The notes: a model not told the origin generated them from the sequence alone. Positions 10,026 through 18,881 are shown, counted from the first letter of the stretch. The stretch is 64,000 nt of DNA from Hyphomonadaceae bacterium (GCA_022841905.1 JALHQO010000010.1:1-64000), one strand, 5' to 3'. A program made the numbers and translations.

Positions 10026-10334
10026 ATGAAGAAATCAATTCTGCTCTCGGCCGCGCTTTTCGCGCTGGCCGGTTGCGTCTCGCACAATTTCGCCGAAGGC
10101 CGGCGCGAGAACTGGACCTGCGCGGGGGACAAAGAGTTCAGCTTGCGCCAAGTGCCAGGCGCGATCGAACTCTATGCCTCCGGCGCGACGCACCGGCTGA
10201 CGCCCTCCGGCGAAGGCGCGTTTTCGAACGGCACGGTGACGCTCGCCCGCGACGGCGGCCGCGCCACGCTGACCGGCGTCCACAACGGCCCGTTCGAGAA
10301 TTGCCGCCAGCGAGGCGGTTTGCGCTTCTGGTAA
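10026..10334 (+). CDS. MliC-like lipoprotein, copy 2
   Basis: The start at 10026 (MKKSILL) has GAGGGTG just upstream; an earlier in-frame ATG at 9960 lies inside copy 1. The 102-residue protein has a lipoprotein signal ending in LAGC (lipid Cys17) and then WTCAGDKEF, a beta-rich middle, FSNGTV and FENC. This is the same cysteine spacing and layout as the preceding gene, so the two are a tandem duplication that has diverged. Role as for MliC proteins: putative envelope lysozyme inhibition. Its stop overlaps the ATG of the SpoU methyltransferase by one base, so the three genes are coupled. Confidence 0.75.
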   Translation: MKKSILLSAALFALAGCVSHNFAEGRRENWTCAGDKEFSLRQVPGAIELYASGATHRLTPSGEGAFSNGTVTLARDGGRATLTGVHNGPFENCRQRGGLRFW

Positions 10335-10846
10335 TGCGCGGGTTTTTCGGCATTGGCGCTGAGGAGATGTCGAAGCCGATGAATCTCGGCGCGCTGATGC
10401 GCACGTCGCATGCGTTCGGCGCGAGCTTCTTCTTCACCATCAACGCACATCCGAAAGTACGCGAAGCCTATAATAGCGACACCTCGCGCAGCTTCGATCA
10501 CATGCCGTACTATGCGTGGGACACGCTGGACGATCTGCGGCTGCCGCGCGGCTGCGCGCTGGTGGGCATCGAGCTGACCGACGAAGCGGTGGAGCTGCCG
10601 CGGTTTCAGCATCCGCAGGCGGCGGCTTATGTGCTGGGGCGCGAGCGCGGGTCGCTGTCGCCGGAGATTTTGGCGCGCTGCAAGCACGTGGTGAAGATCC
10701 CAACCAAGTTCTGCATCAATGTCGGCCTGGCTGGCGCGCTCGTCATGTACGACCGGCTGCTCGCGCACGGCGGCTACCCGGCGCGGCCAATCATGCCCGG
10801 CGGGCCGAAGCTGGAGATGACAGAGGCGCCGAAACGCAAGGCGTAA
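10334..10846 (+). CDS. TrmH/SpoU-family RNA 2'-O-methyltransferase
   Basis: The 170-residue protein is a minimal SPOUT methyltransferase domain. The three family motifs are visible: motif 1 [14 protein letters not shown] with the catalytic arginine, motif 2 [13 protein letters not shown], and motif 3 [19 protein letters not shown], which forms the knotted SAM site. Such enzymes methylate a ribose 2'-OH in tRNA or rRNA as dimers. The frame stays open upstream to 10073, but that part lies within copy 2 of the MliC-like gene and is not coding. The next gene in the same direction is rlmN, another RNA methyltransferase. The exact target RNA cannot be read from sequence. Confidence 0.88.
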   Translation: MRGFFGIGAEEMSKPMNLGALMRTSHAFGASFFFTINAHPKVREAYNSDTSRSFDHMPYYAWDTLDDLRLPRGCALVGIELTDEAVELPRFQHPQAAAYVLGRERGSLSPEILARCKHVVKIPTKFCINVGLAGALVMYDRLLAHGGYPARPIMPGGPKLEMTEAPKRKA

Positions 10847-10886
10847 CGCCTTGCGGGCGCCGCATCGGCCCCCCATAACCCGGCTC

Positions 10887-12020
10887 GTGAGCGTCCCCGC
10901 AGCCCCTGTTCCCGCGAAACCTTCGCTGGCCGGCCTTTCCAAGGCTGAGCTGGCTGAGAAGCTTGTCGCGGTTGGCGTTGAGCCGAAGAAGGCGCGCATG
11001 CGCGCTGAGCAGCTGTGGCGCTGGATCTATCATTATGGCGTGACCGATTTCGCGGCGATGACCAATGTCGCCAAGGAATTGCGCGCGACGTTGGCGGAGC
11101 ACTACACGCTGGCGCGCCCCGAAATCGTCACGCAACAGATTTCGACCGACGGCACACGCAAATGGCTGATCCGTTTGGGCCCGGGCACAGAAGCGGAAGC
11201 CGTGTTCATCCCCGATGTCGGCAAGGCCGGCGCGCTGTGTGTGAGCTCGCAAGTCGGCTGCACGCTGAACTGCACGTTCTGCCACACCGGCACGCAGAAA
11301 CTGGTGCGCAATCTTTCCGCCGCCGAGGTCGTCGCGCAAGTGATGATCGCGCGCGATGCGCTGGGCGAATGGCCAACGGCGGAGCGTCCGCTCAATGACG
11401 GCGACCGCCAGCTGACCAACATCGTGTTCATGGGCATGGGCGAGCCGCTCTACAATTTGGACAATGTCGACACCGCGATTGGCATCATCGCCGACGGCGA
11501 CGGCATTTCAATCGGGCGCCGCCGCATGACGGTGTCGACCGCAGGCGTGGCGCCGAAGATCAAGGAATTAGGCGAGCGCACCGGCGCGATGCTGGCGATC
11601 TCACTGCACGCGACCAATGATGAGCTGCGCAACCAACTCGTGCCGCTGAACAAGAAATACAATCTCGAAGAACTGTTCGCGGCGATCCGCACCTATCCGT
11701 CGCTCGGCAACGCCAAGCGCGTCACGTTCGAGTACGTGATGCTGAAGGGCGTGAACGACTCGATCCCCGAGGCGAAGGCGCTGGTGAAGCTGCTCGCGGG
11801 CGTGCCGGCAAAGATCAATCTGATCCCGTTCAATCCGTGGCCGGGCAGCCCTTATGAGTGCTCGGACTGGGAGACGATCGAGACATTCGCCGAAGTGCTG
11901 AACCGCGCCGGCTACTCTTCCCCCATCCGCACGCCGCGCGGGCGCGATATTCTGGCCGCGTGTGGACAGTTGCGCAGCGAGAGCGTGAAGGTGCGTGCAA
12001 GCGAGCGGGCGAAGGGCTAA
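10887..12020 (+). CDS. rlmN: 23S rRNA (adenine-2503)/tRNA methyltransferase, radical SAM
   Basis: Dual-specificity RlmN makes 2-methyladenosine at 23S rRNA A2503 and tRNA A37. The radical-SAM cluster motif is CTLNCTFC (Cys125, 129, 132 from the GTG start). [14 protein letters not shown] and [11 protein letters not shown] are typical family blocks. The late cysteine in DILAACGQL is the methyl-carrying residue. The start is uncertain: GTG 10887 gives the usual short N-terminus ([12 protein letters not shown]), while TTG 10851 is also in frame; neither has a strong ribosome site. It lies about 40 bases behind the SpoU gene. Confidence 0.94.
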   Translation: MSVPAAPVPAKPSLAGLSKAELAEKLVAVGVEPKKARMRAEQLWRWIYHYGVTDFAAMTNVAKELRATLAEHYTLARPEIVTQQISTDGTRKWLIRLGPGTEAEAVFIPDVGKAGALCVSSQVGCTLNCTFCHTGTQKLVRNLSAAEVVAQVMIARDALGEWPTAERPLNDGDRQLTNIVFMGMGEPLYNLDNVDTAIGIIADGDGISIGRRRMTVSTAGVAPKIKELGERTGAMLAISLHATNDELRNQLVPLNKKYNLEELFAAIRTYPSLGNAKRVTFEYVMLKGVNDSIPEAKALVKLLAGVPAKINLIPFNPWPGSPYECSDWETIETFAEVLNRAGYSSPIRTPRGRDILAACGQLRSESVKVRASERAKG

Positions 12021-12045
12021 GCTCGCGGCTTGGGAGGGGACGCCC

Positions 12046-13164
12046 ATGGCCAAACAGCAGAGCATCAGCCGCCGCATCGCCGGTGATCGCAGCAATGCGC
12101 AATTCTGGGCGTTTCTGGCCTCCCTACCCGTTTGGCTGTTCATGACCGCGGTGATCGCGGCCGCGGGTTATTCGGTCATCGAGTCGCGTGGCGACGAGGA
12201 TCAGGCGAGCGCGTGGATCATCGCCGGCGTCGCGCTTGTGTTTGCGTTCTTCGTCTCGATTATCGCGCGCTGGACGTTTTCCGGCGTGCGCGCGGCGCTG
12301 ACGCCGCAGCGTGTGAAGGCGATGTGGCTCAGGCGCTTCCAGGCCGAGAGCGGCGACACGTTCCGCACCTCGCGCGTGATCGATCAGCTGGCGCGCGATG
12401 GCGTCAGTGCGCTGACGCTGCAGGATCGTGATGTGCAGCTTTCGTTCGAGCAACGGCGCAACCGAATGGCGCCGTTGTTCTGGCTCTTCTTCATCCCGGT
12501 CGTCGCCGTGCTCGCTTATTTCGCCTATGCCTCGTTCAATGAGATTCAGGCGAGCGGTGAAGCCTTCCGCCCCACCGCCGACAGTCTCGCCGGCGCGATT
12601 GGGCAAGCGATCGGAAATGTTCTCGCCACGTTTATCGGCCTGTTGCTCGTTATCGTCGTCGCGTTGATCGCCTTCATGGCTTCTACGCTGCTGATCATGG
12701 CGGTCGCCGCGATTTCAGGGCCGATTGGCGCCGCCCTCTCCCGCAACCGCGACGATTTTGGCGGGCTGCCGCGTTTGTTGGAGCGGATCGGCAAAGGGCG
12801 CGGACCACGCGGGGCCTCAATCGTGCGTATTTCCGACGCGCATTGGCGCGACGCCGTGACCTCGTCGCTTGCGGCGGTGGATGTTGCGATCATCGATCTT
12901 ACCAATGTCAGCGATCATGTCGCGTGGGAGATCGCCGAGGCGGCGAAGGCGTGCACGACGTCCGGCCTCGTGTTCATTTGCCGCGACGGCGCCGACCTCT
13001 CGGACGCGGCGAAGGCCGCTGTGCGCGCAGCGCTTGGGCGCGAACACATTCACGTCGTGCACTATCCGGAACGCCGCGGCGCCAGCGATCGCGCTTTCGC
13101 GCGCGACCTCCGCGAACAAATCTACAACGCCGCAGATCTCCGCCAAGCCCGCGCCGATGGCTGA
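12046..13164 (+). CDS. Multi-pass membrane protein with C-terminal TIR/deoxyribosyltransferase-like domain
   Basis: ATG 12046 follows a strong GGGAGGGGA site. The 372-residue protein has two membrane segments at about 21-43 and 57-76, a cytoplasmic loop (about 78-130; RFQ, FRTSRVIDQLARDG, LTLQD), two or three more segments at about 131-154 and 179-221, and a soluble tail from about 240. The tail includes VRISDAHWRDAV, a VDVAIIDLTNVSDHVAWEI block and GLVFICRDG. The hydrophobic strand, Asp and Trp-Glu pattern resembles nucleotide-hydrolase folds of the TIR or deoxyribosyltransferase type, but I cannot assign a family with certainty. Its last eight bases overlap the following GNAT gene. Confidence 0.75.
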   Translation: MAKQQSISRRIAGDRSNAQFWAFLASLPVWLFMTAVIAAAGYSVIESRGDEDQASAWIIAGVALVFAFFVSIIARWTFSGVRAALTPQRVKAMWLRRFQAESGDTFRTSRVIDQLARDGVSALTLQDRDVQLSFEQRRNRMAPLFWLFFIPVVAVLAYFAYASFNEIQASGEAFRPTADSLAGAIGQAIGNVLATFIGLLLVIVVALIAFMASTLLIMAVAAISGPIGAALSRNRDDFGGLPRLLERIGKGRGPRGASIVRISDAHWRDAVTSSLAAVDVAIIDLTNVSDHVAWEIAEAAKACTTSGLVFICRDGADLSDAAKAAVRAALGREHIHVVHYPERRGASDRAFARDLREQIYNAADLRQARADG

Positions 13165-13672
13165 GCGCCCTACGCTTTCCGCAACCGGCATTGTGCTGCG
13201 CCCGCTGAGCGTCGACGACGGCGAGGCGTTGTTCAGCGCGCACGGCGATGCGCACACGCACAAATATTGGTCGAGCCCGGCGCACAAAAGCGTTTCGGAA
13301 ACCATCGATTACATCCGGGCGACCCTCGATCTGCCCGGCGCGCATGTATGGGCGATCACGGAAGACGGCGGCGAAGCGCTCGGGCGCATCGGGCTTTTCG
13401 TCGAGCGCGAAGGCGTCGGCGAGATCGGCATCATCATGCGGCCGGAAGCGACCGGGCGGGGCCTTGCGTCGAAGGCGCTCGCACTCGTGATGGAGCACGG
13501 CTTCGGTGCGCTCGCGCTGCATCGCATCGGCGCCGACATCGACCCCGACAACAACGCCTCGATCTCACTCTTCCTACGCGCAGGCTTTCAGCGCGAAGGT
13601 CTGCTCCGCGGCAATTGGAAGACGCACCTGGGGGTGCGCGACAGCGTGATCATGGCGAAGCTGCGGGATTAG
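13157..13672 (+). CDS. GNAT N-acetyltransferase (RimJ-like)
   Basis: The 171-residue protein has the GNAT acetyl-CoA site in EIGIIMRPEATGRGLASKAL (motif A) and, further on, HRIGADIDPDNNASISLFLRAGF, the typical end of RimJ/RimL-type protein acetyltransferases. The start at 13157 overlaps the preceding stop by eight bases, implying translational coupling with the membrane protein. The upstream extension of this frame to 12869 overlaps that gene and is not coding. The substrate is unknown: the N-terminal amine of a ribosomal protein, or a small amine. The stop shares four bases with the convergent FabH-like gene. Confidence 0.87.
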   Translation: MAERPTLSATGIVLRPLSVDDGEALFSAHGDAHTHKYWSSPAHKSVSETIDYIRATLDLPGAHVWAITEDGGEALGRIGLFVEREGVGEIGIIMRPEATGRGLASKALALVMEHGFGALALHRIGADIDPDNNASISLFLRAGFQREGLLRGNWKTHLGVRDSVIMAKLRD

Positions 13673-14793
13673 CGCTGCTCGATGAACACCGGCTCGTGCA
13701 GGCCCTTTGTCGATTGCTCGCGCCCTGCAGTTTTCGTGGCGCGAATGTCTTGCACCATTTGCAGCGCGGATTTCGTCACCGGCGGCAAGGCGGCATCGCT
13801 TTCGGCGAGCGGCGTTACGCGATCGCCCCAACGCACCAAGTGCGCGCAGACGGTGAGGCCGGCGCCGAAGGCTGGCATCAGCACCAACGCCCCCGGCTTC
13901 ACGCGCCCCTCTTCCAGCGCTTCGGCGAGCGCGACCGGCACGGTGGCGGCGCTCATATTGCCGTAGCGCTCGACCGTGAGCATCACCTTCTCCATCGGGA
14001 TGCCGCTGCGGCTGACGACGGCGTCGATGATGCGCATATTGGCTTGATGCGGAACGACGAGATCGATGTCGTCGGGCGTGACGCCACATTTTTGCATCAC
14101 CGCTTGGCTGGCCTGCACCATGCCTTGCACGGCGCGCTTGAAGATTTCCTGGCCGTCGAAATCCCATTCGGTGACGCCCGAGGTGACGTTGCGATTGGTG
14201 TAAAGCGTGCCCATGCCGCGCACGCGCAGCGTCTGGCGCGCATCGGCGATGCAGCCGAGTTGTTCGCCCAGTACGCCTTCTTGCTTCTCGGTCGCCTGCA
14301 CGACGACGGCGGCGCAGCCATCGCCGAACAGCACGGCGACGTTGCGGTTGTCCCAATCCATGAACGGCGAAATCCACTCGACGCCGATGACGATGGCGTT
14401 TTTCACGACGCCGGTGCGGATCATCGCGGTGGCGATGGAGAGCGAATAGAGAAAGCTGGTGCACGCCGTATTCACGTCCATCGACGCGGCCTTGGTGGCG
14501 CCGATCGCCGCTTGCACGCCGGAGGCCGAGTTCGGCACCTGTTCGTCATTCGAGCAGCTGCCATAGACGATGAGATCAACGTCCTTGGCGTCGAGCCCGG
14601 CGCAGGCGAGCGCCCGCTTGGCGGCGACGACGGCCATCTCGCTCGCGCTGACGTGACTGATGCGCCGCTCCTTCATGCCGGTGCGGCTGGTGATCCATTC
14701 GTCGTTGGTGTCGATGAAGGTGGAGAGATCGGCATTGGAGAGCACGGCGGACGGCATGCATTTGCCCCAGCCTGTGATCGCTGCGTAGGTCAT
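13669..14793 (-). CDS. 3-oxoacyl-ACP synthase III-like ketosynthase (FabH family)
   Basis: Thiolase-fold condensing enzyme of 374 residues. The catalytic triad is readable: Cys111 (NTACTSFLY), His249 (VPHQANMRI) and Asn279 (RYGNMSAAT). FabH starts fatty acid synthesis by condensing acetyl-CoA with malonyl-ACP. This protein is about 40 residues longer than usual FabH, with a polar tail after WGDRVTP, and it is not beside fab/plsX genes. It may therefore be a secondary ketosynthase for branched or other starter units, which would explain FabH-like catalytic residues in an odd location. It is convergent with the GNAT gene. Confidence 0.88.
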   Translation of the reverse strand: MTYAAITGWGKCMPSAVLSNADLSTFIDTNDEWITSRTGMKERRISHVSASEMAVVAAKRALACAGLDAKDVDLIVYGSCSNDEQVPNSASGVQAAIGATKAASMDVNTACTSFLYSLSIATAMIRTGVVKNAIVIGVEWISPFMDWDNRNVAVLFGDGCAAVVVQATEKQEGVLGEQLGCIADARQTLRVRGMGTLYTNRNVTSGVTEWDFDGQEIFKRAVQGMVQASQAVMQKCGVTPDDIDLVVPHQANMRIIDAVVSRSGIPMEKVMLTVERYGNMSAATVPVALAEALEEGRVKPGALVLMPAFGAGLTVCAHLVRWGDRVTPLAESDAALPPVTKSALQMVQDIRATKTAGREQSTKGLHEPVFIEQR

Positions 14794-14943
14794 GGGTTTG
14801 AAGCCCTTTGTTCTGCTTCCGCATCGCTAGCAAGCCTGGAGGCGCGCGTCACCAACAGACCGTCGGTTTGGGATGCTATGGCGCCGCTAATCATTCCGGG
14901 TCCGTACGGCAGCCTGCGCGCCGACTCATGCTAAAGCTTGCCC

Positions 14944-15351
14944 ATGCAAGAGATTTCTCAAGCCACCGCCATCGTTCTCGCCGGCGCCTCGCTCGGCTGG
15001 ATCATGCTGTTCTCGTTCGTGCTCTCCCCCGTCGCGTTCAAGCAATTCGACGCAGGCCGCGCTGAACGGCTGGTGAAGCACGTGATGAATGCCGGCCACG
15101 GCATTTTGGGGTTGATCGCATTCGCGTCGGCGATTGCGGCATTGATGGCGGGCGCGGTTGCGGGCGCAGCGGTTGCCGCGGTGGCGGGCGCATTCGCGTT
15201 CATGTGCCGGTTCGCCCTGGCGCCGCGCGACGACAAGCCGATCAAAGGCCATCGGGTGATCAAGACGGCGCGCATCGTCGCGTCGGGGCTGACAGCGTTC
15301 ATCGCGCCGGTTCTGATCGCCGCGATCGTGCTGACGTTGATGGGTATCTAA
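14944..15351 (+). CDS. DUF4149/TMEM205-like membrane protein
   Basis: The 135-residue protein has four predicted membrane segments, with LGWIMLFSFVLSPVAFKQF and a central basic loop (RDDKPIKGHRVIKT). That layout matches small DUF4149-type membrane proteins. ATG 14944 is preferred to a TTG six bases earlier, although neither has a strong ribosome site. Function is unknown. It sits alone, with 150 bases to the divergent FabH-like gene and a four-base stop overlap with the convergent gene behind it. Confidence 0.7.
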   Translation: MQEISQATAIVLAGASLGWIMLFSFVLSPVAFKQFDAGRAERLVKHVMNAGHGILGLIAFASAIAALMAGAVAGAAVAAVAGAFAFMCRFALAPRDDKPIKGHRVIKTARIVASGLTAFIAPVLIAAIVLTLMGI

Positions 15352-17012
15352 GCAGCGACGCTCGTAGCGCCAGCTTGCGTGGCGCGTTTAGCGCGTTCGA
15401 TCCAGGTGGCGACATCGTCGACGCTCGGCGCCGGCGCGGATCCCCAGGCGCGCTGACCTTCGTCCGACAAGCCCCATTGCGCCACGACTTCGCAGAGCTC
15501 CACCGCGTCCTTCGATGCGAGCGTCTCGGCGGTAGAGATGCCGCTCGCGACCAGCGCTTGCGCTTCGCGTGATTTAAGGCCGGGCACGGTGCAGGCGAGC
15601 AGCGCCTGCGACTGCCAATCACGGATCACTTGCGCCGAGATGTGGCGCGCATCGATGCGCTCCTCGCCTTGATCGGCGTTGAGCTGCAACAAGTCGGCGA
15701 CGGTGCGCACGCCGACAGCTTCGAGGCGCTTGGCCGTCTTCGGGCCGATTGACGGCGCTTGCACCACTGGCGCATCGCCGCTCAGCGTGAATTTCGGCAG
15801 CACTTTTTCCTTCTTCGCCAACGGCGCGCCTTCAGGCAGCTCGCGCGGGACTTTCAAGTCGCGCACAGGCTTGGGCGGCCCGGCGACCGCGACTGGTTCG
15901 ATCTCTTCCGCGATTGGCTGCGGTTCGGGCGCTGCGGCGATGACGGGCCTGGGCGCAGGCTTCGGCGTGGGTTTCGGAGCAGGCTTTGGCGCAGGTTTCG
16001 GCGTGCCGACTGCTTTTGTGGCGGTCGTGCGGGCTGGCGCGCCCTCGCCCGCTTTGGCGCCGATTTCGCGCGGCCATTTGGCGTCGAGCGACGAGAGCGG
16101 CGTCTTCATCACTTCAGCGGCGTAGAGCGCGCGCACGACTTTATCGTCTTCGCCGAGCGTGCCGCGCACTTTGCCGGTGCGGCGGAATTCTTCATACTGC
16201 GCCGCCACTTCTTTACGCGCGGCGTTGTCGTCCATCGCCTTCAGCACGGCTTGGATCGGCATTTCCATTGTAAGGAAAACCGCGTCCAACGTGGCAGGCA
16301 CGCTCGGCGGCGCGACGGCGGCTTCTTCGAAGGCGCGATCCAAGATGCGCGCGAAACCGATGACGGCGTGGCCGACGAGTTTGGCGATCGTGTCCTTCAG
16401 CTCTTGATCCAGGCCGGCTGGCGGATCCTTCACGCCGACAGCGAAATTGTAGTGATCGATCACGGTCTCGTAGTGCGGGTTCGACGCTTTGGCGCCGGCC
16501 TTGACCATGTCAGCGAGCCATTTCTCCCCGTCCCCGGCCTTCACATCGGGATAGCCGCCGAGATCGTTTTCGAGGATGTGCTGGAACGTCTTGTACGATT
16601 TGGAGAAGCTCCACTCGACGGCGCGGTGGATGATGCCTTCTTCCTCGGTCTGGTGAGTGTGGAACGGCTGAATCGGATCGGCGTAATAGTGCGAGAGCAC
16701 GCCGGCCGACCATGCCGCTTGCTTCCAATCCTTATCGGCCAGCGCGCGCACTGTGCGGCGATACCATTCTTCCGCGGCTTCAACAGCGCCGCCCCAATCC
16801 TTGTCGCGCACATGCAGGACGTGGTTCTTGAAATCCTTGAACACCTCGTCCGGCGCCTTGGCGCCGCCGAGATACTCGACGTGATGATGCAGCATGAGAT
16901 CGCGCCAACGCACCGCCTCGGGCGCGCGCAGGTGGCGCAGCGCATCGACGGCGATGCGGTGATGGTTGGAACGGCAGCGGCTGGCGAAAACCACCGCATA
17001 CAGCAACGACAT
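15348..17012 (-). CDS. Zn-dependent phospholipase C-like domain fused to DUF4332 helix-hairpin-helix domain
   Basis: This 554-residue protein has two parts. The N-terminal 300 residues show histidine and aspartate motifs of the Zn-dependent phospholipase C/S1-P1-like fold (HHRIAVDALRHL at 17-28; LSHYYADP then FHTHQTEEE around 107-125). A proline-lysine repeat linker (PKPAPKP units, about 338-360) follows. The last 150 residues resemble DUF4332, a helix-hairpin-helix pair (PSIGPKTAKRLEAVGVRTVADLL and a second copy, TVPGLKSREAQALVASGI) often used for DNA or protein contacts. There is no signal peptide, so it is probably cytoplasmic. Substrate and partner are unknown. Confidence 0.82.
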   Translation of the reverse strand: MSLLYAVVFASRCRSNHHRIAVDALRHLRAPEAVRWRDLMLHHHVEYLGGAKAPDEVFKDFKNHVLHVRDKDWGGAVEAAEEWYRRTVRALADKDWKQAAWSAGVLSHYYADPIQPFHTHQTEEEGIIHRAVEWSFSKSYKTFQHILENDLGGYPDVKAGDGEKWLADMVKAGAKASNPHYETVIDHYNFAVGVKDPPAGLDQELKDTIAKLVGHAVIGFARILDRAFEEAAVAPPSVPATLDAVFLTMEMPIQAVLKAMDDNAARKEVAAQYEEFRRTGKVRGTLGEDDKVVRALYAAEVMKTPLSSLDAKWPREIGAKAGEGAPARTTATKAVGTPKPAPKPAPKPTPKPAPRPVIAAAPEPQPIAEEIEPVAVAGPPKPVRDLKVPRELPEGAPLAKKEKVLPKFTLSGDAPVVQAPSIGPKTAKRLEAVGVRTVADLLQLNADQGEERIDARHISAQVIRDWQSQALLACTVPGLKSREAQALVASGISTAETLASKDAVELCEVVAQWGLSDEGQRAWGSAPAPSVDDVATWIERAKRATQAGATSVAA

Positions 17013-17094
17013 AAGCGCCCTCTTTGCCCCAAGCGTGAACGCGGGGTTAAGGAATGGCGCGGGATTCGTTAGCGCACGGTTAATTCCGCTCTCG

Positions 17095-18765
17095 TTAGGC
17101 CGCCTGGCTCGAACTGTCGCGGATCAGGCCCCAATCCTCGCAGAGGATGCGCACCAGGCGCTCATGACGCTCCTCGATCGAGCGCATAGTCCAATCCTCG
17201 ATGCTCGCAATGTCGCGCGTCAGCGCGTGGATTTGCGCATTGGGTGTATTGAAGAAAATCTTGCGCTTGTCGTGATACGACTTGCTGCCGCACGCCGTGT
17301 TCTGGGCGTTGGTGATCAGCGTCAGATTGCCGAGCAGATTGGCCGCGTCGGTGCGCATGGCTTTGTCCGGGAAGAGCGAATCCCACGGCCCGCTCGCCTT
17401 CGGCAGAATGTGCTCGACCGTAACATCGCTGGTCATTTCCAACAGGCTGCCGCCGGGCATCGCCGCTTCGAGACGGATCAGCAGCAAGCGCCGCTGGCGG
17501 TCGCGCTTGCGCGATTTGTTCAGCGTGTCGATGAACTTCATCTGCTCGCTCTCGGTCAGCACGAGCGCACCCTTCGGCCCGTAGAGCGTCTTGTCGTCGC
17601 CAGTGTTCTTCACAACGCGGGAATAGCGCCCTTCCTGCAAGCGATCGTCGACGACGGAGAGTTCGCAGGCGAAGGCGAAGCGATCGAGCGCTTGAAAGAA
17701 GCGGCGCACGCGTTCGTGTTCGCCCGAGTGTTCGGCGAGGAAGGCGATCGCGGCCGGGGCCCAATCCCAGCGCTCAGTTTGCTTCAGCATGCGCACGCGG
17801 CGATTGACGTCGGCGCTGGCGGCGCCGACATCGATCGACCCCGCGAAGATGGCGCGCAAGGCTTCGGCGTAGCGGGGCAACTGATCGAACAGAAAGGTCC
17901 GCACGCCGCCGGCGCGATCCACCGCGCTGCGGAAAGCAGCCAAATCGCCCGGCGACAACAAACGCTCACCGGTCAACAGAAACGGCATCTGCGAGAGCAA
18001 GTGCGCGAAGTGTTCGCGCGCGAACATGTCCTCGATCTGCTCCCACTTCCGCGCCGCGGCGTCGGCTTCAACATTGCTGAGCTTCGAATTTTCGATCAGG
18101 TCGCTTTTCAACAAATCGGCGCCGGAAAGCGGCGAGCCGCGCATATTGGTGGTGTTGAACACCGTTTGCGCGCAGCCGCGCTCATCAGCATCGACGACGT
18201 TCAGGGTGCAAGCGCGGGCGACGTAGGACATGAACGCATCGAGATCGCGATCGCTCATTTCACCGAGTTCGGTCGCGATCGTGCGCGCGGCGTTGCAGAG
18301 AAGATCTTTGCTTTCGATGCCGATTTCGGCGTGGTGCGCCATCTCCTGCATGCGGCCGGGCTCTTGCACAAAGCCGCGATAAAAATTGGCGTCCTCTTCG
18401 CGCAACAGCAGGCGCGGATTGTCGCCGTCCATGATCAAGCTTTGGAATTGCTTGGCGCGCCCAGGCAGCCGGTCGCGCGTGTAAGCCATGATCATGGTGA
18501 GCGTGGCGAGACGCTGTTGACCATCGGAGATTTCAAGTTTGCCGTGGTTCTTCACCAGCACGATCTGGCCGATGAAGTAGAACGTGGCGCCGCGCGCAGC
18601 CGCACGCCGCAAATCCTCGATCAGTTGGCGCACTTCGCGCTCGGTCCAGGTGTAGGGACGCTGGTAGCGCGGAACCTTGAGGCCGCCTCTGCGCGTAAGG
18701 ACGCCGGCCAAGTTCACGATCGTGGAACTCAGACCAAGCGGCGTGTCGCCGAAAGCACCGGCCAT
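17095..18765 (-). CDS. DUF262-DUF1524 protein, GmrSD/SspE-like candidate antiphage nuclease
   Basis: The 556-residue protein joins a DUF262 ParB-like NTPase domain to a DUF1524 HNH nuclease domain. DUF262 marks are VPRYQRPYTW (31-40) and SDGQQRLATL (80-89). DUF1524 marks are VEHILP (450-455), NLLGNLTLI and the downstream asparagine/lysine region. This is the layout of the type IV enzyme GmrSD (fused form) and of SspE, which cut modified or phage DNA. ATG 18765 has GGGAGG beside it; ATGs further upstream are weaker. No ssp, dnd, BREX or restriction-modification genes lie nearby. Its function here is inferred from architecture. Confidence 0.88.
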   Translation of the reverse strand: MAGAFGDTPLGLSSTIVNLAGVLTRRGGLKVPRYQRPYTWTEREVRQLIEDLRRAAARGATFYFIGQIVLVKNHGKLEISDGQQRLATLTMIMAYTRDRLPGRAKQFQSLIMDGDNPRLLLREEDANFYRGFVQEPGRMQEMAHHAEIGIESKDLLCNAARTIATELGEMSDRDLDAFMSYVARACTLNVVDADERGCAQTVFNTTNMRGSPLSGADLLKSDLIENSKLSNVEADAAARKWEQIEDMFAREHFAHLLSQMPFLLTGERLLSPGDLAAFRSAVDRAGGVRTFLFDQLPRYAEALRAIFAGSIDVGAASADVNRRVRMLKQTERWDWAPAAIAFLAEHSGEHERVRRFFQALDRFAFACELSVVDDRLQEGRYSRVVKNTGDDKTLYGPKGALVLTESEQMKFIDTLNKSRKRDRQRRLLLIRLEAAMPGGSLLEMTSDVTVEHILPKASGPWDSLFPDKAMRTDAANLLGNLTLITNAQNTACGSKSYHDKRKIFFNTPNAQIHALTRDIASIEDWTMRSIEERHERLVRILCEDWGLIRDSSSQAA

Positions 18766-18774
18766 GATCCCTCC

Positions 18775-18792
18775 CATGTGTTCTTTCACATG
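18775..18792. promoter_or_regulatory. CATGTG-N6-CACATG palindrome at the 5' end of the DUF262 gene
   Basis: A perfect six-base inverted repeat with a six-base spacer lies nine bases upstream of ATG 18765, just beyond the ribosome site. The position fits a repressor operator or an mRNA hairpin covering the leader. The protein that binds it is unknown; autoregulation by the ParB-like protein is only a guess. Confidence 0.45.
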
Positions 18793-18881
18793 ATCGTTAC
18801 GCGAGCGTCACGGACACGCAATGCGCCGCGAGCGGGGAACGAGCGCTCGGACGGCAAGCGTTTCCGAAACAACACGGATGC

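Noticed and set aside
13267-14934. A 555-codon + strand frame opposite the FabH-like gene
   Set aside because: It covers the antisense of a gene with all catalytic residues and the end of the GNAT gene. It is a composition artefact.
15960-16020. Tandem short repeats resembling a CRISPR or VNTR
   Set aside because: They encode the PKPA linker of the PLC-like/DUF4332 protein in frame; no spacer-repeat structure.
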